Of a stretch of DNA of 64,000 nt, positions 9,159 to 17,585 are shown piece by piece (the stretch's first letter is position 1; each line of letters starts with the position of its first letter). The position numbers and the translations under genes were made by a program. Below the pieces are notes generated by a model that did not search any database, was not told where the DNA came from, and saw nothing but the letters and a program-made list of their open reading frames with translations. This DNA comes from CAMLIZ01 sp040758375 (GTDB lineage: Bacteria; Pseudomonadota; Gammaproteobacteria; Burkholderiales; Burkholderiaceae_C). The stretch is from positions 20,629-84,628 of the forward strand of contig JBFLWE010000012.1 of assembly GCA_040758375.1 (NCBI GenBank), read 5' to 3'.

Positions 9159-10910
9159 ATGCTGCGTCGTCTTGCCGTTGTGGAACTGCTTTTCTGCTTT
9201 GCGGCCGTGGGCTGTGGAGGCGGAAACGGAAGCGGAGCCGATCCGAGCACCGCCAATCCCTCCGGCAACCCGCCGGTCTCCGAGCCTGCACCCGCCCCGG
9301 CGCCTGCGCCCGCTCCCGCACCCGCCCCGGCGCCTGCGCCCGCCCCGGCACCTGCGCCCGCTCCTGCGCCCGCTCCAGCACCTGCGCCCGCTCCGGCACC
9401 TGCGCCCGCTCCGGCACCCGCCCCGGCACCTGCGCCCGCTCCGGCACCGGGTGTCTACTACATCTCCCCCACCGGCAACAACGCGGCCGACTGCAAGAGC
9501 ATCGCGACCGCCTGCAGAACCTTCGCCACGGTTTTCGCACGCATGGGCGGCGGTAGCGAACTCGTTCTGCTCGACGGCACCTACACCCCCAGCACCACCG
9601 GCGTGATCAACTGGGACACCTCGCTGTTCACTTCCAACTCGGCGCAGATCCCCTCCGGCACCGCCACCAAGCCGACCTACGTGCGTGCGCTCAACCCTGG
9701 CAAGGTACGCGTCGATGGGCCGTTGTTCATCGGCCGCTCCACCCGCAAGGACAGCTACATCACGGTGCAGGGCATCACCTTCGATGGCGGCGGCGACCTC
9801 TACAACACCAGCTACGTCACCATCAAGGACACGGGCTTCAACGGTCCTTTCAGCATCGGCACCAACGACCACGACCACGGCAACACCAACAACCTGGTCG
9901 AGGATGTGTGGGTGTGGGCGTCCGGCCAGCGCATCATCGCGATCAACTACCGGGCGCACAACAACGTGTGGCGCCGCGTCGTGGTGCGCGGCGACGGCTG
10001 CGGCACGGCCAAGTGCCAGGGCAGCGGCAACCCCAACGTCGGCTTCACGGTGTACGACTCGCACGATGTCTCGGTGCAGAACATGCTCATCGTCGACCGT
10101 GTGCTCGCACCCACCGACTACCAGGGCGCCGACTTCGCCACCGCGCAGCACACACCCGATCCGCAGTACTACTTCGGCCGCAACGAGTGGCTGGGCATCA
10201 TCTCGCTGCATGCGCCCGACATCGGCTACTACAACTTCCCCGACACCGGGCAGACGCTGGACCCCACTTCCAAGGTCGTCAATGCCGTGGTGTGGAACTC
10301 CAACAGCGATGCGTTCGACCTTGACCGGGAAGGCACGAACAACCACCTGGAGAACCTGACCGCGATGTCGCGCAACGGTGACGTGGTGCGCATCGGGCCG
10401 GCGCTGGCCTCGCGTGGCGGCACCTTGCGCAACGTGATCGCCGTGTCGGGCGGATCGGCGCGCTACGGCATCAATTCGGCCTACCAACCTTCGCATGCCA
10501 GCGTGTCCGGCAGCTTCTCCGATGCGGCCTACAACCAGACGGCTTGCAGCACCGGCTGCTTCAGCGCCGATCCACGCGCTGATGGCGCGACGGCGTCGCT
10601 GAAGTACATCACCCGCATCGAGGCGGGCTCGGCCCTCAAGGGCAAGGGCCACGGCGGCGCGGACATCGGCGCCAACGTGCTGTACCGCTACGGCAGCGAC
10701 GGCACCCGCCACGGCCAGGCCGGCTACAACACGCTGACCACCACCAAGCTGTGGCCCTGGCCCAACGAGGCCCGCATCAAGGCCGAGATGTGCGCCAACA
10801 CCACCCGCGGCTTCTGCTCCACCGGCAAGCGGCTCGACGGCGTGAACCCGGTCACCCTCACCTCCTACATCTGGGAGGCCGCAGGCCACCCGATGCCGTC
10901 GAGCTTCTAG
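9159..10910 (+). CDS. Lipoprotein with Pro-Ala linker and right-handed beta-helix domain (copy 1)
   Basis: A 583-residue protein. A short signal peptide ends in a lipobox-like AAVGC (Cys19), then a Gly/Ser-rich tail, a linker of 27 Pro-Ala pairs, and a domain of about 480 residues with the repetitive short-strand pattern of right-handed parallel beta-helices, as in polysaccharide lyases and epimerases. Examples are YITVQGITF, YVTIKDTGF, NNVWRRVVVRG and NLVEDVW. Several Asn/Asp/His-rich turns such as GTNDHDHGNTNN could bind metal or sugar. The most likely role is binding or cleaving the exopolysaccharide at the cell surface; no catalytic set is proven. Its last 895 bases are identical to those of copy 3 at 21569-23443. 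Confidence 0.85.
   Translation: MLRRLAVVELLFCFAAVGCGGGNGSGADPSTANPSGNPPVSEPAPAPAPAPAPAPAPAPAPAPAPAPAPAPAPAPAPAPAPAPAPAPAPAPAPAPAPGVYYISPTGNNAADCKSIATACRTFATVFARMGGGSELVLLDGTYTPSTTGVINWDTSLFTSNSAQIPSGTATKPTYVRALNPGKVRVDGPLFIGRSTRKDSYITVQGITFDGGGDLYNTSYVTIKDTGFNGPFSIGTNDHDHGNTNNLVEDVWVWASGQRIIAINYRAHNNVWRRVVVRGDGCGTAKCQGSGNPNVGFTVYDSHDVSVQNMLIVDRVLAPTDYQGADFATAQHTPDPQYYFGRNEWLGIISLHAPDIGYYNFPDTGQTLDPTSKVVNAVVWNSNSDAFDLDREGTNNHLENLTAMSRNGDVVRIGPALASRGGTLRNVIAVSGGSARYGINSAYQPSHASVSGSFSDAAYNQTACSTGCFSADPRADGATASLKYITRIEAGSALKGKGHGGADIGANVLYRYGSDGTRHGQAGYNTLTTTKLWPWPNEARIKAEMCANTTRGFCSTGKRLDGVNPVTLTSYIWEAAGHPMPSSF
9285..9449 (+). repeat. Pro-Ala codon repeat, 27 pairs
   Basis: A low-complexity run of alternating Pro and Ala codons (27 pairs plus one Pro) inside beta-helix protein 1. 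Codons vary among cct/ccc/ccg/cca and gca/gcc/gct, so it is not a pure DNA microsatellite, but larger sub-blocks recur and could slip. It should form a stiff extended tether between the lipid anchor and the beta-helix. Confidence 0.95.
10014..10908 (+). repeat. 895-bp direct repeat, left copy
   Basis: By direct reading this block is identical to 22547-23441, base for base, and lies in the same orientation. It covers the C-terminal part of beta-helix gene 1 and ends at the first base of the stop codon (TAG here, TGA in the other copy); the 3' flanks are unrelated. Upstream of 10014 the two genes are similar but diverged. Confidence 0.93.
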
Positions 10911-10918
10911 CCGCCGCG

Positions 10919-10949
10919 CTGCGGGCTGTCTTCTCGACAAGACCCGCAG
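10919..10949. terminator. Hairpin between convergent genes
   Basis: CTGCGG and GTCTT pair with AAGAC and CCGCAG around a six-base loop, with a three-base bulge. It lies in the 49-bp gap between two convergent stop codons. There is no clear T-run on either side, so its activity as a terminator is uncertain. Confidence 0.35.
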
Positions 10950-10959
10950 GCGAGCCGGG

Positions 10960-11520
10960 TCACGCCGCAGACGCGCCCCTCTCGCCGGCCGGAACCCACC
11001 TGCCGTTGTCGAAGTAGACCCAGCGCCCGCGGTAGGAGAAGTAGCGGTTGTCCGGCGGGCCGTCCCGGACGACCACCGTCTGCTCCCCCGCCAGCACGAC
11101 CGCATTGTCCGGAACGTCGCGGTGAACCACCGCATTGGCACCAATGCGGACGTTGTGCCCGACCACGACGTTCCCGATGACCTTGGCGCCCGCGCCGATG
11201 TAGCAGTTGTCCCCGATGCGCGGGGCGCCGCGCCGCGTGGAGTCTTCGAGCTGGTTCGAGCCGATCGTCACCTGCTGAAAGATCACGCAGTTGCTCCCGA
11301 TCACCGCATCCCCGGAAACGAAGATGCTCTTCGGGCCGTGGGGGAAACACGGAATGCCCTTGAACTCGGCATTCCAGGCGATCGAGCTGCCGTTGGCATC
11401 CTGATAGGCCTCGTACATGCGCAGGTACAGGCGCCTCAACGCAGGGTTGCGTGTCTCGCGGCAGCGCTCTCGCAGGGCCCACATCGAGCCGAAAGGCACG
11501 AGCCAAAGTTTCTCGAGCAT
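10960..11520 (-). CDS. Serine acetyltransferase-like hexapeptide-repeat acyltransferase
   Basis: A 186-residue left-handed beta-helix acyltransferase of the serine acetyltransferase group. Hexapeptide repeats run from about residue 65 to 140 (VSGDAVIGSNCVIFQQVTIG, RIGDNCYIGAGAKVIGN, VRIGANAVV). Enzymes of this form in polysaccharide clusters usually acetylate sugars rather than serine. The C-terminal tail (residues 150-186), rich in Tyr, Trp and Arg, is extra to the fold. GAGAGGTGA precedes the ATG. It is transcribed against the surrounding plus-strand genes, so it has its own promoter in the following gap. Acetylation of the exopolysaccharide is inferred from context. Confidence 0.85.
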   Translation of the reverse strand: MLEKLWLVPFGSMWALRERCRETRNPALRRLYLRMYEAYQDANGSSIAWNAEFKGIPCFPHGPKSIFVSGDAVIGSNCVIFQQVTIGSNQLEDSTRRGAPRIGDNCYIGAGAKVIGNVVVGHNVRIGANAVVHRDVPDNAVVLAGEQTVVVRDGPPDNRYFSYRGRWVYFDNGRWVPAGERGASAA

Positions 11521-11826
11521 CGGTCACCTCTCCCTCACCGCCTTCTGCCCGCACGCGCTCTTGGGGCGCTGGCACGGTCGGCGATTCTATTGCGCGGTCC
11601 ACTGCGGGCGATCCCCTACCTTGACGATTCGCAGGCGGCCCCCCCGCGTGCGGCATGTCACGGACGGCCCGCCCGCCACCACGGCGCCCCCTTACCTCGG
11701 GGGCAACTTGTTTCGCATTGTGCGCACGATAATTTCTGCACGCGAAGAGGGAGACGACAGAACGCGACGTCCTCGTTCGCGGCCCTTGCTGCGCCGCCAG
11801 TCCCGGTACTTCCTTCGCGCCCGTCC
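11521..11826. other. Divergent intergenic region, EPS cluster
   Basis: This 306-bp gap separates the minus-strand acyltransferase from the plus-strand glycosyltransferase operon, so it should hold two promoters. The only AT-rich promoter-like element I see is GATAAT near 11728, preceded by TTGTTT at a short 14-bp spacing. A TGGCACG at about 11570 recalls a sigma-54 minus-24 box, but the matching minus-12 element is absent. No gene is evident. Confidence 0.4.
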
Positions 11827-12984
11827 ATGCTGCTGCTGAACGTCATCTTTTTCGCTTCCACCGCACTCGTCGTCTACCACTACGTGCTCTACCCCGCGAT
11901 GGTCATCTTGCTGGCGCGCGCCGCGGGCAGGCCGACGCCACCGCGAGACCCGGAGGACGCGGACCTGCCGACGCTTTGCGTGGTCATCGCAGCCTACAAC
12001 GAAGAGCGTGTGATCCACGACAAGCTCCTCAACACCTTGTCGCTCGACTATCCGGCCGACAAGCTGGAGGTGGTGGTGGCCGCCGATGGCTCCACGGACG
12101 CCACTCATGTGATCGCCGGCCAGTTTGCCGACCGTGGCGTGCGGGTGCTCCATGACCTGCAGCGCCGCGGCAAGACGGCCGCGCTGAACCGCGCCCTGGC
12201 CATCGCACGCGGCGACATCGTGGTCTTCTCCGATGCCAACAACCTATTCAACACCGATGCGCTGCGCAAGCTCGTTCGTCATTTCAGCGACCCGCGCGTG
12301 GGCGGCGTGTGCGGGTTGAAGCAGATCTTCGAATCCGCCAACCGCGAGTCGGCCGTGGGCGACGGCCTGTACTGGAAGTACGAGTCCGCCATCAAGATGG
12401 CGGAGAGCCGGCTGGGCTCGATCACCAACGCCGACGGCGAGATCTTCGCGATCCGCCGTGCGCTCTACCGCCCGCTGGACGAGTCGCTGATCAACGACGA
12501 CGCCGCAATCACGTTCGAGCTGGTCCGCTCGCGGTATCGGGTGCTCTACGAACCGCTGGCCCGGTCCTACGAGCAGGCTTCGGTCACCATCGAGGACGAC
12601 TTCAACGTCAAGGTCCGCATGGTCAGCGGCGGCTTCCAAAGCCTGGCGCACTATTGGCGCTTCTTGCTGCCGCCGCGGGGTCCGTTCACGTTCGCCTTCT
12701 TCTCCCACAAGATCCTGCGCTGGACGGCGCCTGAGCTGCTGGTGGCCATGCTGGTCAGCTCGGCGATTCTCGCGGCGTCCGGAAGCGCCTTCTTCATGGC
12801 CATGCTTTCGATGCAGCTCGCCTTTTACCTGCTGGCGGCCGCCGGTTGGCTGCTGCGCAGGCGCGGGCCGCTGGCGCTGCCGTTGTACGTGCCGTTCTAC
12901 TTCTGCGCGATGAACACGGCGGCGCTGTTCGGGCTGTACCGCCACCTCACGCGCAGCACGCAGTGGAAGAAGGCGGTCCGATGA
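11827..12984 (+). CDS. Glycosyltransferase family 2, membrane-bound (processive type)
   Basis: A 385-residue GT2 enzyme with one N-terminal membrane helix and about three C-terminal helices, the layout of processive synthases such as hyaluronan and PgaC-type enzymes. GT-A motifs are visible: VVIAAYNEE at the N-terminal strand, AADGSTD (first Asp), FSDANN (the DxD-like site), NADGEIFAIRR, INDDAAI as the acceptor-site pair and DDFNVKVRMVSGGF as the (Q/R)xxRM-like element. It probably elongates the polysaccharide or a lipid-linked unit at the inner membrane. It is the first gene of an operon; the next start overlaps its stop (ATGA). Confidence 0.9.
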   Translation: MLLLNVIFFASTALVVYHYVLYPAMVILLARAAGRPTPPRDPEDADLPTLCVVIAAYNEERVIHDKLLNTLSLDYPADKLEVVVAADGSTDATHVIAGQFADRGVRVLHDLQRRGKTAALNRALAIARGDIVVFSDANNLFNTDALRKLVRHFSDPRVGGVCGLKQIFESANRESAVGDGLYWKYESAIKMAESRLGSITNADGEIFAIRRALYRPLDESLINDDAAITFELVRSRYRVLYEPLARSYEQASVTIEDDFNVKVRMVSGGFQSLAHYWRFLLPPRGPFTFAFFSHKILRWTAPELLVAMLVSSAILAASGSAFFMAMLSMQLAFYLLAAAGWLLRRRGPLALPLYVPFYFCAMNTAALFGLYRHLTRSTQWKKAVR

Positions 12985-14141
12985 GCGCGGTGCTGGCAGC
13001 CACGACGGCATCCCTTGCCACGCTGGGCGTGGTGGGCTTCGCGAGTTGGCGCCTGGTGCGGTCGCGCAACATGGAGTACTGGCTGGGCGCCCATGTGTCC
13101 GCCGGGTTGCGCGGGCTCGGCCACGCCAAGGCAGCTTCCGGGCAGCCCCGCCACGTGTACTTCTGCTTCGCAGACCACTACGAGCCTTACGGGGGAACGA
13201 CCGACCGTGACCTGGCGCACCGGCGTGTCGCGCAGTGGATGGCGCAGTACCCGGAGATCGCGCGCAGGCACCGCGACAGCGATGGCCGCTGCCCGCAGCA
13301 CAGCTTCTTCTACCCGGCCGAGGAGTACGACGCCGAGCTGCTCGACCGGCTCGCGGCGTTGTCGCGCGAGGGCTACGGCGACGTCGAGGTGCACCTGCAC
13401 CACGACAACGACACTGCCGAGAACCTGCGCCGCACGCTGCTGGAGTTCACCCAGACCTTGCACGACCGGCATGGGCTGCTGCGCCGAGATCCGGCGACAG
13501 GCCGGCTGCAGTGGGTGTTCATCCATGGCAACTGGGCGCTGGACAACTCGCGTCCTGACGGGCGCTGGTGCGGGGTGGACAACGAGCTTGACGTACTCGT
13601 CGAGACAGGTTGCGTCGCCGACATGACCATGCCTTCCGCGCCGAGCGACACCCAGACGAGGAAGATCAACTCGATCTACTTCGCGCGCGGCCGGCATGGA
13701 TGCCGCAAGTCGCACGACCATGGGCGTGACGTCGCCGTGGGCCAATGGGGCCAGCCCGGCGAACTGCTGATGGTCCAAGGGCCGCTCACGCTCAACTGGC
13801 GTGAAGGCAAGTTGGGGCTGGTGCCCCGCATCGAAAGCGCGGAGCTGTCGTTCGACGCGCCGCCCACCCCTCACCGGGTGGCGCTGTGGGGCCGCTGCGG
13901 CATCTCGGTTGCGGGGGCGCCCGAGCATGTGTTCGTGAAGGTGCACACGCACGGCGCCACGGAGCGCTCGATGAAGATGCTGTTCGACGGCGGCGGCTTC
14001 GATCGTCTGTGGACCGAACTCGAGCGCCAGTACCGTGACCAGCCCGGCTGCAGCCTCCACTACGTCACGGCATGGGAGATGGTGAGCAAGATCCGCGAGC
14101 TGGCCATCAGCGCCGCCCCGGCCTCCCGCTCGGCGGACTGA
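12981..14141 (+). CDS. Hypothetical protein, possible deacetylase-like metal enzyme of EPS cluster
   Basis: A 386-residue protein I cannot assign firmly. After a short hydrophobic N-terminus (residues 1-25) the body contains YFCFADHYEPYGG, VEVHLHHDNDTAEN, VFIHGNWALDNS and a C-terminal VKVHTHGATERSMKML. These His/Asp-rich motifs on predicted strands recall the metal sites of NodB-type deacetylases and related (beta/alpha) barrels, and the order of motifs fits a divergent member. It is translationally coupled to the GT2 gene (ATGA overlap) and followed by a GT4 gene 3 bp later, so it belongs to exopolysaccharide synthesis. The enzymatic role is inference. Confidence 0.6.
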   Translation: MSAVLAATTASLATLGVVGFASWRLVRSRNMEYWLGAHVSAGLRGLGHAKAASGQPRHVYFCFADHYEPYGGTTDRDLAHRRVAQWMAQYPEIARRHRDSDGRCPQHSFFYPAEEYDAELLDRLAALSREGYGDVEVHLHHDNDTAENLRRTLLEFTQTLHDRHGLLRRDPATGRLQWVFIHGNWALDNSRPDGRWCGVDNELDVLVETGCVADMTMPSAPSDTQTRKINSIYFARGRHGCRKSHDHGRDVAVGQWGQPGELLMVQGPLTLNWREGKLGLVPRIESAELSFDAPPTPHRVALWGRCGISVAGAPEHVFVKVHTHGATERSMKMLFDGGGFDRLWTELERQYRDQPGCSLHYVTAWEMVSKIRELAISAAPASRSAD

Positions 14142-14144
14142 CCT

Positions 14145-15239
14145 ATGCGCATCCTGCATGTCATCGACACCCTGGAGTTCGGGGGCGCCGAAAAGGTGCT
14201 GGTGGCGCTTGCGAACGCCGCCTGCCGACGCCATGAGGTCAGCGTGTGCTGCCTGCGTCACGGTGGTCCGCTGGCCCGGGAACTCGATCCGCGGATCGAG
14301 GTGTTCGCCATGGGCAAGCAAGGCGGCGACGACTTGCTGATGCCGCTGCGGCTGGCGCGCCGCATCGCCTCGCAACGGTACGACGTGGTGCACACCCACA
14401 ACTGGAGCGTCTTTCTCGAAGGCGGCATGGCTGCGATCCGTGCACGGGTGCCGGTCGTGCACACGGTGCACGGCCCGTACAACCCGACGCGCGCCGGCTG
14501 GCTGCCACGGGCTGTACGGCAGATTCGGCATGCGATGGAGCGCAGGGTCGCACACCGCGTGCGGCGGGTGGTGGCCGTGTCCGACGCCATTCGCCACTAC
14601 ATTCCCACCACGGTGGGCATCGACGCGAGCCGGCTGACCACCATCCACAACGGCATCGACGGCAGCGCACCCGCCTCGCCGCGGCGCGAAGAGGTCGCCC
14701 CTGTCTTCATCAGCGTCGGCCGGCTGGATGCCATCAAGAACCAGCAGATGATGCTGTGCGCATTCGCCAAAGTGGCCGCCGGCCGCCCGGCCGCCCGGCT
14801 GGTGCTGGTGGGCGACGGACCGCAGCGACCGGCGCTGCAGGCGCTGGCGGCCGAGCTGGGGATCGCCGACCGCGTACGCTTCGACGGCTTCCGCAACGAC
14901 GTGGCGAGTGCATTGACGGAGGCCGACGTTTTCCTGCTGTCGTCTCGCTACGAGGGCATCTCGATCGCGCTGCTCGAGGCCATGCGCGCCGGGCTGCCCA
15001 CGGTGGCCACCCGGGTGGGTGGCGTCAGCGAGACCGTGATCGACGGCCAGACCGGCCTGCTGGTCGAAGACCAAGACGCAGAGGGCTTCGCTCGCGCGAT
15101 GTCCTCGCTGGCGTCGGACCCTGCGCTGCGGCAGCGAATGGGCGATGCCGCCCGCCGCTACCAGCAGGCCGAGTTCTCGCTGGACCGGATGCTGCAGCGC
15201 TACGAGGCGCTGTACGCCGGCTCGGACCCGACATGTTGA
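14145..15239 (+). CDS. Glycosyltransferase family 4 (GT-B)
   Basis: A 364-residue retaining GT-B enzyme. The N-terminal GGAEKVL motif and HTHNW follow the usual GT4 pattern, and the donor-binding domain has VFISVGRLDAIKNQ, LVGDGPQ and the E-x7-E signature in SRYEGISIALLEAM. It should be cytosolic or peripheral on the membrane and add one sugar to the lipid-linked repeat unit. It starts three bases after the preceding stop, within an eight-gene operon. Sugar donor and linkage are unknown. Confidence 0.9.
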   Translation: MRILHVIDTLEFGGAEKVLVALANAACRRHEVSVCCLRHGGPLARELDPRIEVFAMGKQGGDDLLMPLRLARRIASQRYDVVHTHNWSVFLEGGMAAIRARVPVVHTVHGPYNPTRAGWLPRAVRQIRHAMERRVAHRVRRVVAVSDAIRHYIPTTVGIDASRLTTIHNGIDGSAPASPRREEVAPVFISVGRLDAIKNQQMMLCAFAKVAAGRPAARLVLVGDGPQRPALQALAAELGIADRVRFDGFRNDVASALTEADVFLLSSRYEGISIALLEAMRAGLPTVATRVGGVSETVIDGQTGLLVEDQDAEGFARAMSSLASDPALRQRMGDAARRYQQAEFSLDRMLQRYEALYAGSDPTC

Positions 15240-15246
15240 GAGACCC

Positions 15247-16485
15247 ATGGGCTTGAACATCCTCTACCACCACCGCACCCAGGGGCGCGGCGCGGAAGGC
15301 GTGCACATCGCCAGCATCGTCCGTGCACTGGAAGACGCGGGCCACCGTGTGACGGTGGTATCGCCGCCCGGCGTGGACCCGCTCAACCCCGCGAGCAACG
15401 CGCCGGTGGACAAGGCCAACGTCAAAACGGGCGGCATCCAGTCGTTGTGGAAGTGGATCAGCCGCCACCTGCCCAACGCGCTGTTCGAGCTGGCGGAGAT
15501 CGCCTACAACCTGCCTGCCTGGTGGCGGCTGCGCAAGGTGCTGAAGACCGAACGCTTCGACCTGGTGTACGAACGCTATGCCTTCTACCTGCTGGTCGGC
15601 GCCTGGCTGGCAGGCCGCAGGGGCATTCCGTTCGTGCTGGAGGCCAACGAGGTCAGCGGCATCGAGCACCGCGCGCGCCGGCAGGTGTTCCCCCGCCTTT
15701 GCGCCTGGTTCGAGCGCCGGCTGTTCAAGCGCTGCGCCGGCATCCTCACGGTGTCGTCCCATTTGCGCGAGCGCATCCTGCACCAGGGCGTGCCTCCCGA
15801 GCGGGTGCAGGTGGCACCCAATGCGTTCGACGTGAAGCGCATCGAGGGCAAGACCGGCCGCAAACCCGAACTCGCGCGACGCCTCGGCCTCGAAGGGGCC
15901 TTCGTCTTCGGCTTCGTCGGCTGGTTCGACCACTGGGACCGGCTCGACATGCTGATCGACGTGCTGGCCGAGGTGCTGCCCGAGCAGCCACAGGCGCGCG
16001 TGCTGCTCGTGGGCGACGGCCCGGTGTCCGCCGGCCTGCGCGACAAGGTGGCGTCGCTCGGTCTGCAGCAGAAGGTGGTGTTCACGGGCGCCGTGCCGCG
16101 CGACCAGGTGTTCGACCACATCGCCTTGTTCGACACCGCCGTGTTCGCGCACTCCAACGACTTCGGCTCGCCGGTCGTGATGTTCGAGTTCATGGCGATG
16201 CGCGTTCCGATCGTGGCGCCCCGCCTCGCGCCCATCCTCGATGTGCATGAGGACGGCGAGACCGCACTGCTGTTCGACCGGCTCGACCAGGCGCAGTGCG
16301 CGGCGGCGGTGCGCAGACTCATCGCCACCCCCGCACTGCGCGAGGAGCTCGCCGAGCGTGCATACCGCAAGCTGTTGGCCGAGCACACCTGGGCACGCAA
16401 CGCCGAGCAGATCCTGGAAGCGGCGGCGCTTGTCCCCGGCTCGGAAGCGGCCGGGCGCCCGCAAGCCTTGCGCCCAGTTGCATGA
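15247..16485 (+). CDS. Glycosyltransferase family 4 (GT-B)
   Basis: A 412-residue GT-B enzyme with a less standard N-terminus (ILYHHRTQGRGAEGVHI) and a clear donor domain: FVFGFVGWFDHWDRL, LLVGDGPV and a variant signature motif, HSNDFGSPVVMFEFMAM, where the usual first Glu is replaced. The C-terminal domain fits GT4. The ATG at 15247 is preceded by a GAGAG element. Its stop overlaps the next start (ATGA). It should add a sugar in polysaccharide repeat assembly. Confidence 0.88.
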   Translation: MGLNILYHHRTQGRGAEGVHIASIVRALEDAGHRVTVVSPPGVDPLNPASNAPVDKANVKTGGIQSLWKWISRHLPNALFELAEIAYNLPAWWRLRKVLKTERFDLVYERYAFYLLVGAWLAGRRGIPFVLEANEVSGIEHRARRQVFPRLCAWFERRLFKRCAGILTVSSHLRERILHQGVPPERVQVAPNAFDVKRIEGKTGRKPELARRLGLEGAFVFGFVGWFDHWDRLDMLIDVLAEVLPEQPQARVLLVGDGPVSAGLRDKVASLGLQQKVVFTGAVPRDQVFDHIALFDTAVFAHSNDFGSPVVMFEFMAMRVPIVAPRLAPILDVHEDGETALLFDRLDQAQCAAAVRRLIATPALREELAERAYRKLLAEHTWARNAEQILEAAALVPGSEAAGRPQALRPVA

Positions 16486-17585
16486 GCGCGTTCGCCGCGA
16501 CGGCCCTTGCCGACCGGCCCCGGTCGGTCGTATGCATCGTCGGCGAATTGCCGCCACCCACCGGAGGCATGGCGGTGCAGGCCGAGCGTCTGGGCGGCTG
16601 CCTGCGCTCGGAAAGGCACGAGGTGCGCCATGTGCCGACCAATGCGCTGCGCCGCCAGAGCCCTCTGCGGCGCGTAAAGGGCCTGCGGGGCGTCTTCAAT
16701 CTCGCGCTGTTCCTCGGCCTGCTGGTCGCCCGCATGCCCGGCGCGCGCGTGGTCCACATCTTCAGCAACTCGTACCTCAGCTTCTGGCTTTTCACCGTGC
16801 CGGCCGTGCTGCTGGGTCGGCTGCTGGGCAAACGCGTGGTGATCCACTATCACGGCGGCGCGGCCGACGCATTCCTGCAGCGCCAGCGCATGCTCGTGCT
16901 GCCGGTGCTGAAGGCCGCCCATGCACTGCTGGTGCCATCGTCCTTCCTGGTCGAGGTGTTCCGTCGCCATGGGCTCGTCGCGGACGAGCTGCCCAACATC
17001 ATGCCGCTGGAGCGTTTTGCGTTTCGCCTGCGCGAGCGGCTGGTGCCCCGCGTGCTGATGGCCCGGCACCTGCAGCCGGTGTACAACCCCGCGTGCGGCA
17101 TCCGGGCATTCGCACAACTTGCCGGCACCCACCCCGAGGCCCGGCTCACGGTCGCCGGCGACGGCCCCGAGCGCGCGCGACTCGACAGGCTTTGCGCCGA
17201 ACTCGGCATCGCCGACCGCGTGAGGTTCACCGGCAACGTCGACAACGAACGCATGCGCGCGGAACTGCAATCGCATGACCTGCTGCTGAACAGCTCGCGG
17301 GTGGACAACCAGCCGGTCTCGTTGCTCGAGGCCTTTGCCTGCGGCTTGCCGGTCGTGAGCACGGCGGTCGGCGGCATACCGCACATGGCCGATGATGGCC
17401 GCGAGGCGCTGCTGGCGCCCGACGACGACCCGCAGGCTTTGGCCGAGCAGATGCGGCGACTGGTCGACGACCCCGCCCTGGCGCGCCGCATCGTGGAGGC
17501 TGCTCACGAGCGTGTGCAGGCCCATGACTGGAGCCGGATCTACCCCCGCTTGCTGCAGGCCTACCGGGAGGAGGTACCCGCATGA
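16482..17585 (+). CDS. Glycosyltransferase family 4 (GT-B)
   Basis: A 367-residue GT-B enzyme, the third GT4 in the operon. It has the glycine-rich N-terminal ELPPPTGGMAVQ loop, an IHYHGGAAD segment, VAGDGPERA and the late signature NSSRVDNQPVSLLEAFACGLPVV split over the donor site (the second Glu of E-x7-E is kept, the first is replaced by Asp). An internal hydrophobic stretch near residues 75-115 suggests membrane contact. Both ends overlap neighbours by ATGA, so it is translationally coupled. Confidence 0.88.
   Translation: MSAFAATALADRPRSVVCIVGELPPPTGGMAVQAERLGGCLRSERHEVRHVPTNALRRQSPLRRVKGLRGVFNLALFLGLLVARMPGARVVHIFSNSYLSFWLFTVPAVLLGRLLGKRVVIHYHGGAADAFLQRQRMLVLPVLKAAHALLVPSSFLVEVFRRHGLVADELPNIMPLERFAFRLRERLVPRVLMARHLQPVYNPACGIRAFAQLAGTHPEARLTVAGDGPERARLDRLCAELGIADRVRFTGNVDNERMRAELQSHDLLLNSSRVDNQPVSLLEAFACGLPVVSTAVGGIPHMADDGREALLAPDDDPQALAEQMRRLVDDPALARRIVEAAHERVQAHDWSRIYPRLLQAYREEVPA

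Noticed and set aside
9285..9449. Possible CRISPR-like or satellite array
   Set aside because: It is a coding Pro-Ala run without distinct repeats and unique spacers.
11570..11590. Second sigma-54-like TGGCACG
   Set aside because: No GC pair lies at the required minus-12 distance.
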